DNA of 37,535 bases, from positions 1-37,535 of the forward strand of contig CALUCE010000020.1 of the NCBI GenBank assembly GCA_943914475.1, read 5' to 3'. The translations under genes were made by a program, and so were the position numbers. Shown here one piece after another: positions 31,250 to 37,535 of this stretch; position 1 is the first letter of the stretch; each line of letters opens with the position of its first letter. This DNA comes from an uncultured Anaerococcus sp. (GTDB taxonomy: Bacteria; Bacillota; Clostridia; Tissierellales; Peptoniphilaceae). The notes under the pieces are model-generated. The model was given only the letters and a program-made list of their open reading frames with translations, ran no database searches and was not told the DNA's origin.

Positions 31250-32012
31250 CTAGAAAAAGAAATCATCATCTAATTCATCCATAAATATTTCATTTATAAA
31301 CTCTTGGGCCATTTCTTTATCGAAGATTTTGAAATCTGGATCATCTTCAAAGACCATTTCTAAACCGTAGGTTCCGCCTATATCTTCTATTATTCCTGCT
31401 CCTCTACCTCTTAATATTTTTGGAACCAAGCTATTCTCACCCTTTTTTGTAGTTTCTATTTTTTTCAACTTCTAGCTTTATTTCCCAGCTATCTCCATAA
31501 TCATAGTAAAAATACATCCTATCTCCACTTTGTAATTTTAAAGTTTTTATAGAATCTAATGGATCTTTCTTCTTGATTTTATTTCTTTTTGGTCCTTTAA
31601 AATTTAGATTTCCATTTTCATCTAGTTCATAATTATTGATGTCATAAATATTGAAACCATCGTCATAGGATTCGTAATCATCGACAAATTCATCTTGAAA
31701 ATTATTGTCCATTTCAAAACCCGCGATATTTAACCTAGATTTGGTCATGTTTGGTTTGATATTTAATGATGATAATAATAGTTTTGGCGGAATGTTTTTA
31801 GTTAACTTTCCTCTCTCATCCCTATTAGCCCTGGTAAATTCATTTAGTTTTGTAGGCAAAGCCAAGTGGTAAAGATGGCTACCATACATATCAAACATAG
31901 CCATAATAGTATCCATCAAATCTTGTATAGAATTTTCATCTGAAATTTCAAATCTTCTCCATATTCTAGGCTTAAAATGAAGCAACTCGCAAACTATAGT
32001 TAATTTTTTCAT
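31250..32012 (-). pseudogene. Plasmid pRiA4b ORF-3 family protein, frameshifted
   Basis: The first frame encodes the N-terminal 185 or so residues of this family (LHFKPRIWRRFEI near the start and MYFYYDYGDSWEIKLEVEK at the end), then goes out of frame at a run of seven A (31459-31465 on the other strand). The next frame supplies the usual ending (ETTKKGENSLVPKILRGRG, EDIGGTYGLE). Removing one A restores EVEKIETT. The family is widespread, often near mobile elements, with no settled function. A real mutation, slippage at the run, or a read error could explain the shift. TAGGAGA precedes the ATG. Confidence 0.87.
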
Positions 32013-32182
32013 ATAATTCTCCTACTTAGAATTCTATTAGTTTTTTTAATCTAATACCTACTATGGCTTTATTGTAAACTAAATTAATAAATCCACCAAA
32101 AAATTTGAATGGGTACATGACTAGAAGATCCTGTCCACGATAAATAAAGCATACACCTATTAAAGTCTACTAAAACGAAGCT

Positions 32183-32276
32183 GGGGACAAAATCTTCAGT
32201 TTTGTCCCCATACGTATATACCAGACAAAATACAAAATCTCCCGCCGAAACTGGGGAAAAATCTTTAATTTTTCCC
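32183..32276. repeat. Two palindromic hairpin repeats (GGGGACAAAA family)
   Basis: The copy at 32183-32209 has the standard stem GGGGACAAAA/TTTTGTCCCC. The copy at 32253-32276 lacks the C on one arm and the G on the other (GGGGAAAAA/TTTTTCCC), so pairing is kept. This is compensatory change. Confidence 0.8.
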
Positions 32277-32360
32277 ATAAAATAAGGGACAAAGCCTAGC
32301 TTCATCCCTTCAATAATTCCTATTTATGGATCAAAAGATCCTGCTTCACTTGCCGGCTAG

Positions 32361-32437
32361 CTGTATTTACGGAGCTTAGCTCCTGCCTCACTCGCCGGCG
32401 GGCTTATTTTAAGCCGGACGGGCTATCTCACACGCCG
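32361..32437. repeat. GC-rich hairpin repeat block, copy 1
   Basis: This is similar over about 75 bases to 36525-36597. It includes the palindrome GGAGCTTAGCTCC (32371-32383) and the CGGGCTT...CGGACGGGCT strings. It is much richer in G+C than the flanking DNA. Confidence 0.75.
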
Positions 32438-32442
32438 ATGGG

Positions 32443-33270
32443 CTAGTTATCTAATACCATCAAAATTGGTGTATGGTCTTGTCTTTCTCCTGAGTCTATC
32501 ATTTCGGATTTTATTACCTTGTCTTTTATCCTGTCTGATACTAAAAAGTAATCTATCCTCCAGCCAGAGTTGTTGATCTTGCTTGTTCTTACTCTTTGGG
32601 CCCACCAGGTATAAACTCCTTCTACATCTCCGTGTATGTGCCTAAAGGTATCAACAAAACCTCTGTTTAAGAGATTGGTAAATCCTTCTCTCTCTTCGTC
32701 TGTAAATCCTGCAGATCTTCTATTGTTCTCTGGATGTGCAAGGTCTATCTCCTTGTGTGCAACGTTAAAATCTCCTGTTGCTATAACTGGTTTTTCCTTA
32801 TCAAGCTCTGCTAGGTAGTCAGCATATAACACATCCCACTCTTGTCTTAAAGGAAGTCTTCTAAGCTCATTACCAGCATTTGGTGTATAAACTTGGGTAA
32901 AGTAAAAATCATCAAATTCTAAGGTGATTATTCTTCCTTCTTCATCCATGGTATCTGGTGCACCAAGTCTTGGGAAAGTTACTTTTGGTTTTAAACCTTT
33001 TTTATAAAAAACTAAATTTCCTGCATAAGATTTTCTGGCAGGTTCTACTGAAGATACCCACTCATATTCATATTGTGGAAAAAGATTAGAAATAATTTCC
33101 TTGTGTTTTTTTGTAGGTCCCTTAGCTGATAGCTTGGTCTCTTGGATAGCAATAATATCTGCATCGTAAGAGTCAATAGTTGAAAGTACCAATCTTGACA
33201 TCACTGCCCTGTTTGAATCAGAAGTAAGGGCAGCATTTAAAGAATCTATATTCCATGAAATAAACTTCAT
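32443..33270 (-). CDS. xth: Exodeoxyribonuclease III (AP endonuclease family)
   Basis: This is a cytoplasmic DNA-repair nuclease that cuts at abasic sites. It has the endonuclease/exonuclease/phosphatase motifs in order: MKFISWNIDSLNA, IIAIQETKLS (metal-binding Glu), VYTPNAG, ATGDFNVAHKEIDLA (catalytic Asp and Asn), WRIDYFLVS and the final RQDHTPILMVL (Asp-His). The length of 275 residues is typical. AAAGGAG precedes the ATG, and a perfect minus-strand TATAAT lies at 33306-33311, though its -35 is weak. Read-through to the downstream repeats is likely because no simple terminator is seen. Confidence 0.95.
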   Translation of the reverse strand: MKFISWNIDSLNAALTSDSNRAVMSRLVLSTIDSYDADIIAIQETKLSAKGPTKKHKEIISNLFPQYEYEWVSSVEPARKSYAGNLVFYKKGLKPKVTFPRLGAPDTMDEEGRIITLEFDDFYFTQVYTPNAGNELRRLPLRQEWDVLYADYLAELDKEKPVIATGDFNVAHKEIDLAHPENNRRSAGFTDEEREGFTNLLNRGFVDTFRHIHGDVEGVYTWWAQRVRTSKINNSGWRIDYFLVSDRIKDKVIKSEMIDSGERQDHTPILMVLDN

Positions 33271-33337
33271 CCACTTCTCCTTTACTATTTAATGCGTACT
33301 AATATATTATACTACTATTTGAGAAATTATCTTTCTT

Positions 33338-33367
33338 TTAAAAAGAGCCCAGCCTAAGCTGAACTCT
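33338..33367 (-). terminator. Intrinsic terminator of the sortase operon
   Basis: A 10-bp stem with two wobble pairs (33344-33353 with 33358-33367) and a CTAA loop is followed on the minus strand by a T run. Confidence 0.85.
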
Positions 33368-33372
33368 AAATT

Positions 33373-34230
33373 CTAATTTCTTAAATATTTTATAAACCTG
33401 GTCAAAACTATAATAAATACTATAATCCCAAGAGCTGACAAAACATAAGTGCCTATATCTACAAGTTTAGCTTTCTTTGTTGGGCTTATATCTTCTTCCT
33501 TGTTCTTAACCTCTACAGGCTTATCACTTTCACCAAGTGGCTCTTCTTTTTTAACCCTCGTAGCATTAACCAAAAGCCTGTTTGGTCTTGGTGGCAAAAA
33601 TGGAGAACAGGTCAAAAGAGTAATCATATCTTCCCCTTCTACAGGTTTTAAGGCATCCCAATCATAGGGACCTATAACCTCCTTGGAAGAAACCTGGTAT
33701 TCCATTTTCTCTCCTCCTCTTTCTACAAAGATGGAATCGCCTTTCTTAAGATCATCTATATACAAAAACATAGTATCTCCCCACCAGCCTCTGTGTCCAG
33801 CTATAACAGACCTGGTGGATTCACCGCCTATAGGGATATCTGTCCCAGAAATTTGGGCTACTCCCCTTGCTATATGGTCAAGGCTAGCATCCAAATATAT
33901 AGGCAGGTACTTATCAAGCTTGGGTATAGAAAGATAGGCGAAAATTTGATCCTTATCCTTTAAGATTGTTTCATTTTCGAAATTTTTCTTATCAAAAGGA
34001 TCAACCATGGCCTGGGTAGATTTTTTTATTTTTTTATTGTAGGCTTGAGCCTTTTTTACAAGTTTTTCATCTTCATTTGGGTCAATTTTTTTCACAAAAT
34101 CCTTATATTCTTTTTTATTTACATAAGTATTTACCGACCTTTTGGCAAAGGGAAAAGTCATAGTCCCTACCCCTGCAAGGATAAGGATAAAGGCCAAAAT
34201 TCTTTTAAAGCTTTTCTTGTTCTTTTTCAA
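33373..34230 (-). CDS. srtC: Class C sortase, third of the operon (285 aa)
   Basis: This membrane transpeptidase is expected to polymerise or attach pilin-like proteins. There is an N-terminal membrane helix (about 9-29) and a C-terminal helix (about 258-280), as in class C sortases. The lid motif DPF (77-79), His146 (AGHRGW), Cys208 (LLTC) and Arg218 (NRLLV) form the expected active site. It is more diverged from the other two, with GW after HR rather than GLP and SPFLPPRPN after the Cys, so it may have another substrate. Its start overlaps the end of the second sortase gene by 26 bases. Confidence 0.92.
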   Translation of the reverse strand: MKKNKKSFKRILAFILILAGVGTMTFPFAKRSVNTYVNKKEYKDFVKKIDPNEDEKLVKKAQAYNKKIKKSTQAMVDPFDKKNFENETILKDKDQIFAYLSIPKLDKYLPIYLDASLDHIARGVAQISGTDIPIGGESTRSVIAGHRGWWGDTMFLYIDDLKKGDSIFVERGGEKMEYQVSSKEVIGPYDWDALKPVEGEDMITLLTCSPFLPPRPNRLLVNATRVKKEEPLGESDKPVEVKNKEEDISPTKKAKLVDIGTYVLSALGIIVFIIVLTRFIKYLRN

Positions 34231-35098
34231 TTTCTTCTACCTCTTTTGTGATAAGTTTGGTCTTCTTTTTCTCTTTAATATACATAGACAATACAAACAA
34301 AAGTATTGGAATTATGATTAGGAATAATTGGAAGAAGTCTGGCAAGAGTCCTGGAGTATTGGCCACACCATCATCTATAGCCTCTTGGTAAGGTATCCTA
34401 TGGCCTCTGACCAAAAGCCTGTGAGAGTTTACCATATAGGGCGTACAGGTCAAAAGAGTGGCATAGTCTTTGTTTTCTACTACCAAAACATCCTCAAAGT
34501 CACTTGGTTCTACTACCTTGATTTGGTCAACCTTATAGGCCAAGGTCTCCTTGATATTGTGGATGTAGAATATATCCCCTTCTACCATTTGGTCCAAATT
34601 CCTAAAAAGTTTGGCCTTGGGAAGTCCCCTGTGAGCAGTGATAACTGTGTGGGTAGACTTTCCTCCTATAGGAAGGGAAGTTCCTTCCAAGTGGCCAGCT
34701 CCTTTTTCTAAAACTTCGTCATTGGTTCCAGCATAAACTGGTAGGTTTACCACGATTTTAGGGATTTCTACATAGCCAAGCATCTCATGGACTTCTAGCA
34801 TCCTGGCATATTCTGCCCTACCTTTTTTCTCTAGTTCATCAAAAGGATCGCCAAGCTTTGAAGGATCAAGGGTCCTGTTATAGGCCCTAGCAATCTTCAT
34901 CCTCTTTTCCAAATCTTCTGGATTTATATCTTTTCTTTCTTTGTTAAAAGCAACTATCTCATCATTGGACTTTATTTCATAGTATTTATTAGAAATCATA
35001 GGGTAGGAAAATATCAAAAGTCCAAGGACAAAGATTAAGATAAAGGGAAGATTTTTCTTCAAATTCTTCATTTTTTTATTATTCTTCTTTGCTTTCAT
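34205..35098 (-). CDS. srtC: Class C sortase, second of the operon (297 aa)
   Basis: The layout is membrane helix (about 17-36), catalytic domain, C-terminal helix and a charged tail. The lid DPF is at 84-86, His156 in TAHRGLP, Cys218 in LLTCTPYM and Arg227 in SHRLLVRGHR. It is closely similar to the first sortase throughout the catalytic part (AEYARMLEVHEM, VEIPKI, HLEGTSLP). The two probably arose by tandem duplication. It overlaps the first gene by 20 bases at its start and the third by 26 bases at its end, indicating coupled translation. Confidence 0.93.
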   Translation of the reverse strand: MKAKKNNKKMKNLKKNLPFILIFVLGLLIFSYPMISNKYYEIKSNDEIVAFNKERKDINPEDLEKRMKIARAYNRTLDPSKLGDPFDELEKKGRAEYARMLEVHEMLGYVEIPKIVVNLPVYAGTNDEVLEKGAGHLEGTSLPIGGKSTHTVITAHRGLPKAKLFRNLDQMVEGDIFYIHNIKETLAYKVDQIKVVEPSDFEDVLVVENKDYATLLTCTPYMVNSHRLLVRGHRIPYQEAIDDGVANTPGLLPDFFQLFLIIIPILLFVLSMYIKEKKKTKLITKEVEEIEKEQEKL

Positions 35099-35987
35099 CG
35101 GTCATACCCAACTTTTCTCTAATTTCTTCAATCTTCTTAGAAGTTTTCTTGTTTTCCTTTTTAAGTTTTACAATCTTAATTACAAGGATTAAAATCAACA
35201 ATAATGCAATGAAGAATAGTATCCTAAAGATCCAGTTAGACTTAGATGACTTGATAAGCTCTTCGTCAACTTGTGGAACATAAGGAACCCTGTGCCCCCT
35301 AACCAAAAGCCTGTGAGAGTTAATCATAAAAGGTGTACAGGTCAAAAGAGTGGCATAATCATGGCCTGGAGCTATCAAAAGCTCTTCAAAGTTAGTAGGT
35401 TCTATTACCTTGATTTGGTCAACCTGATAAGCCAAAGTCTCCTTGATATTGTGGATATAAAACTTATCTCCCACCTTGAGTTCGTTAAGGTTGGTAAACA
35501 AAGTTTTCTCTGGAAGTCCCCTATGGGCAGTAAGAACAGTATGAGTATTGTTTCCACCTACTGGCAAGGAAGTTCCCTCCAAGTGACCCACTCCCTTTTG
35601 CAAAACTTCTTCACTGGTACCTGCATAGATAGGAAGGTCTTGGTTAATTTTGGGGATTTCCACGTGACCTATCATCTCATGAACTTCTAGCATCCTGGCA
35701 TATTCTGCCTTACCTTCCTCTTGCTTTTTTTCTGCATAAGGGTCTTTAGGTGCCTGACCTGTTATAGAATCATTGTAAGCCCTTGCAAGGCCAATTCTCC
35801 TGTCTATTTCTTCTTGGTCAAGTTCATTTTTACCCTCGACGAAGGTATCAACTTGGTTATTAGAATCTATCCTATAGTAAAGTCTTGATACTATAGGATA
35901 AAGCATAACCAAAAGGCCCGCTAGTAATATCAAGCCCCAAAAAATATTATTCTTTTTTTTCGTAGTCTTTGTCTTTTTTTCAGCCAT
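35079..35987 (-). CDS. srtC: Class C sortase, first of the operon (302 aa)
   Basis: The basic N-terminus is followed by a membrane helix. The lid DPY precedes AEYARMLEVHEM, and the active-site residues are the His of TAHRGLP, the Cys of LLTCTPFM and the Arg of SHRLLVRGHR. A C-terminal helix and basic tail close the protein. I chose the ATG at 35987. A GTG four codons earlier is also open, but GGTAGGA lies right before the ATG. A perfect -10 (36024-36029) and a 9-bp inverted repeat (36050-36073) lie upstream. Class C sortases usually sit beside their pilin genes; here a truncated surface-protein gene lies upstream. Confidence 0.92.
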   Translation of the reverse strand: MAEKKTKTTKKKNNIFWGLILLAGLLVMLYPIVSRLYYRIDSNNQVDTFVEGKNELDQEEIDRRIGLARAYNDSITGQAPKDPYAEKKQEEGKAEYARMLEVHEMIGHVEIPKINQDLPIYAGTSEEVLQKGVGHLEGTSLPVGGNNTHTVLTAHRGLPEKTLFTNLNELKVGDKFYIHNIKETLAYQVDQIKVIEPTNFEELLIAPGHDYATLLTCTPFMINSHRLLVRGHRVPYVPQVDEELIKSSKSNWIFRILFFIALLLILILVIKIVKLKKENKKTSKKIEEIREKLGMTDESKEE

Positions 35988-36023
35988 ATTTCCTACCACT
36001 TTATAAAATTCTTATTTTCTTCT

Positions 36024-36073
36024 ATTATACTTCTTCCTTCTTATGTATAGGTACAATAATGAAATATTGTACC
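36024..36073 (-). promoter_or_regulatory. Sortase operon promoter with inverted-repeat operator
   Basis: A perfect TATAAT lies at 36024-36029 on the minus strand. A perfect 9-bp inverted repeat, GGTACAATA-ATGAAA-TATTGTACC (36050-36073), covers where the -35 would be, and the -35 itself is poor. A DNA-binding regulator at this repeat is plausible. Confidence 0.55.
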
Positions 36074-36112
36074 AGTGAATTATGTGACCCAGGTAAGTTC
36101 AATTATTATAAT

Positions 36113-36290
36113 AAGCTACACTAAAGATATCAGCGATTTTAGCAATATTCTCAGATACATTGAGGCTTTCAATAAATTCATCAGATACTCTGACGCTTTC
36201 AGCAAACCCCACAGCTACACCGAAACTTTCAGCAAAATATCACAGCTACATCAACAATCTTAGCAAAACCTCAGCTACATCAGGGACAAA
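36113..36290. repeat. Degenerate tandem array with about 30-bp period
   Basis: Repeats of the form CAGCTACA...CTTTCAGCAAAA begin at 36152, 36182, 36212, 36243 and 36272. A more distant one begins near 36113. Another partial pair lies at 36419-36460. Unit spacings are 30, 30, 31 and 29 bases. Confidence 0.8.
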
Positions 36291-36308
36291 ATCTTTAGTT
36301 TTGTCCCC
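36283..36308. repeat. Palindromic hairpin repeat (GGGGACAAAA family)
   Basis: The stem GGGACAAAA/TTTTGTCCC surrounds TCTTTAG. The copy is fused to the last unit of the 30-bp array. It is followed by AATCTTGCCACA, as is the copy at 36459, so the repeated unit is longer than the hairpin. Confidence 0.85.
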
Positions 36309-36458
36309 ATATAACTTTAATTAATCTTGCCACACACGCCGGACTGGCTTGTTTTATTGAGCTTCGGTAAGCCGCCTTTAGGTATATCAACCAAAAGAAA
36401 ACTCAATTATCAAAACCCCAGCTACATTGACAATCTTAACAAACCCCCAGCTACACCG

Positions 36459-36486
36459 GGGACAAAATCTTTTAGTTTTGTCCCCT
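36459..36486. repeat. Palindromic hairpin repeat (GGGGACAAAA family)
   Basis: A full 10-bp stem GGGGACAAAA/TTTTGTCCCC with an 8-base loop. It is preceded by CAGCTACACC and followed by AATCTTGCCACA, matching the flanks of the copy at 36283. Confidence 0.85.
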
Positions 36487-36524
36487 AATAACCTTGAATA
36501 ATCTTGCCACATATGCCGGAGTGC

Positions 36525-36597
36525 TGTCTTTACGGAGTTTCACTCCTGACTCCCGAAGCCTGCGGGCTTGTATTGAGACGGACGGGCTGTACACCGG
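36525..36597. repeat. GC-rich hairpin repeat block, copy 2
   Basis: Similar to 32361-32437. The inner palindrome is GGAGTTTCACTCC (36535-36547). Relative to copy 1 a C-G pair has become T-A on both arms. Confidence 0.75.
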
Positions 36598-36604
36598 CTA
36601 TTTT

Positions 36605-36625
36605 AAAAAGGCCTCTTTCGAGGCC
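36605..36625 (-). terminator. Intrinsic terminator of the surface-protein gene
   Basis: A perfect 6-bp stem GGCCTC/GAGGCC closed by a GAAA tetraloop on the minus strand is followed by five T. Confidence 0.85.
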
Positions 36626-36635
36626 CTTATCTAAA

Positions 36636-37482
36636 TTATTTTTTAGTAACTTTATCCTTTTTAAGTAGGTTAATCCCTAGACCTATTAGGGCAAGTCCTG
36701 CTCCTAGGAAGAGTAATATTTTTATATCACCTGTTTTTACTATTGACGAAGGATTTCTACTTGGTATCCTCGATGGATTCCTGCTTGGTATTTTTCCTCC
36801 TGTAGGTTCATCTGGTTTTCTTCCAGGAGTTCTTCCTGGTGTTCGGTCAGGTATAGCTTTGTTTTTTACAAATTTTACCTGGATTTCCTGACCAGAATTT
36901 ACCTTACTTATTTCAAAATCAATAGAGTCAGTCGAAATTTCATAGCCTTTTGGAGCTTCTATCTCTTGAAGTCTATAGTGTCCAAATGGAAGGTTGTCTA
37001 TCTCAAACTCTCCATTTTCATCTGAGACTAGTATTGTATCGCCATCTCCATCAGGAACCTTATAATATTCTCCTGTCTTTGGATCTTTGACACAAAGAAC
37101 AAACTTCGCTCCCTTTAGTTTTATAGAGTCATCTTCAGAATCAATCTTCACAAATCTGATCTTTCCATTTTCCTTGGGTATCCTATAATTTGTGATAGTA
37201 TCCTCATCTCCATAGGACATATCCTTGGATGTTTTGTCAGATTCTATATAGCCAGACTTGGCCTTGATTTCCTTAAAGTAATATTCTTTATTTCTATCAA
37301 GTCCATAAACCTTTATCTGACCTGAAGAATTAGTCGCAAGGCTTGTTGTAGCGCCTTCTTGGTTTTTATCTGATATATGATAAGTACCAGAAGCTTTTTG
37401 ATCTTTTATAACATATAAAGGATCTACCTTTCCTTTTTCATATAGTTCAAATTTTACACCAAACAAAGGACTCTTATCTTGA
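36636..37482 (-). CDS. Cna_B/SpaA-type surface protein, 3' part only (5' truncated)
   Basis: The frame is open from the inverted repeat inward, with only a TTG (37466) as a possible start and a TGA further upstream inside the repeat. So the signal peptide and N-terminal part are missing. A first Cna_B-like domain reads SPLFGVKFELYEKG to YYFKEIKAKSGY. A second reads GKIRFVKIDSED to LPFGHYRLQEIEAPKGYE, with the Lys and Glu positions typical for an internal isopeptide bond. A Pro/Arg/Ser-rich wall-spanning region (RTPGRTPGRKP, PSRNPSRIPSRNP) leads to SSIVKTGD, a hydrophobic segment and KKDKVTKK. The sorting motif is IVKTG rather than LPxTG. Sortases are encoded downstream. Confidence 0.85.
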
Positions 37483-37535
37483 CGATAAAGTCCGTATAAT
37501 TGTGTAAAAAGAAAAGGTCATTCAAAACCTAACTG
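37483..37535 (-). repeat. 53-bp terminal inverted repeat, right copy
   Basis: Exact reverse complement of 3-55. It lies directly upstream of the truncated surface-protein frame and ends with the window. Confidence 0.9.

Larger units (their letters stand above)
32013..32442. other. Repeat-filled intergenic region upstream of the pRiA4b-like gene
   Basis: No supported gene. It contains two clear and one degenerate copies of the GGGGACAAAA-type hairpin (32183-32209, 32253-32276, 32284-32308), a GGATC-aaaa-GATCC hairpin (32328-32341), and the GC-rich repeat block at 32361-32437. Confidence 0.75.
36000..36635. other. Repeat-rich region between the surface protein and the sortase operon
   Basis: About 630 bases without a supported gene. 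It contains the sortase promoter region, an array of about 30-bp degenerate repeats, two hairpin repeats of the GGGGACAAAA family, a GC-rich repeat block and the terminator of the surface-protein gene. Confidence 0.75.

Noticed and set aside
31459..31465. Programmed -1 ribosomal frameshift at the A run
   Set aside because: Joining the two frames needs a +1 move (one base too many), not a -1 slip, and no stimulatory structure is evident.
32084..32305. 73-residue minus-strand gene
   Set aside because: It runs straight through two hairpin repeats, has no Shine-Dalgarno site and shows no family resemblance.
36075..36263. Small plus-strand gene with a 10-residue repeat
   Set aside because: The frame simply follows the 30-bp repeat, has no ribosome-binding site, and the 29- and 31-base units break the frame in later repeats.
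36113..36290. CRISPR array
   Set aside because: The units are degenerate direct repeats joined without unique spacers, no cas gene is nearby, and the similarity runs through the whole unit.

Overview
The window reads as low-GC Gram-positive DNA from an anaerobe. Nearly every gene lies on the minus strand in short, tightly spaced operons with strong Shine-Dalgarno sites and many intrinsic terminators. The gene content (a butyrate operon, ferredoxin/flavodoxin proteins, class C sortases, a CAMP-factor locus) suggests a host-associated fermenter of the Peptoniphilaceae/Anaerococcus type. That placement is inferred from gene content only. No rRNA, tRNA, transposase, phage gene or CRISPR array was seen.

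Layout: 1-55 is a 53-bp sequence that recurs inverted at the right end. 100-1808 is a four-gene operon of small cytoplasmic proteins (DUF1905/DUF1801 fusion, DUF2200, two Cys-motif proteins). 1898-12596 is the most striking block: two tandem secreted CAMP-factor family proteins, each with an extra C-terminal domain, followed by a 2620-residue secreted papain-like protease with MG2/Ig repeats, a cysteine-less rhodanese-like domain and five cysteine-less thioredoxin-like units. 12597-13268 is a long AT-rich leader. 13269-14612 holds a 2-hydroxyacid dehydrogenase and a CsaA/EMAP-type tRNA-binding gene broken by an in-frame TGA. 14728-16590 is a surface flavoprotein reductase lipoprotein, followed by tag, a NuoE-like protein and an operon of ATP-grasp ligase, frameshifted ybaK, GNAT and EFR1 ferredoxin. 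21124-23085 is a small membrane/lipoprotein operon whose last gene is a pseudogene.

23281-29216 is a butyrate-forming operon: a butyryl-CoA dehydrogenase fused to the FAD domain of EtfA, crotonase, thiolase, 3-hydroxybutyryl-CoA dehydrogenase and a CoA-transferase. Together they cover acetyl-CoA to butyrate, with no separate etfA or etfB in the window. 29217-32442 is rich in hairpin repeats around two GNAT genes and a frameshifted pRiA4b ORF-3 family gene. 32443-33270 is exonuclease III. 33373-35987 encodes three overlapping class C sortases. 36000-36635 is packed with repeats. 36636-37482 is the 3' part of a Cna_B/SpaA-type surface protein with a non-canonical sorting motif, cut off at the inverted terminal repeat.

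Four genes carry reading-frame lesions (in-frame TGA, frameshift, frameshift plus stop, frameshift). Either this stretch is decaying or the sequence has local errors; raw reads would decide. The best candidates for new biology are the CAMP-factor/giant-protease locus, the Bcd-EtfA fusion, the palindromic repeat families with covarying stems, and the truncated pilin gene at an inverted repeat next to a triple sortase operon.
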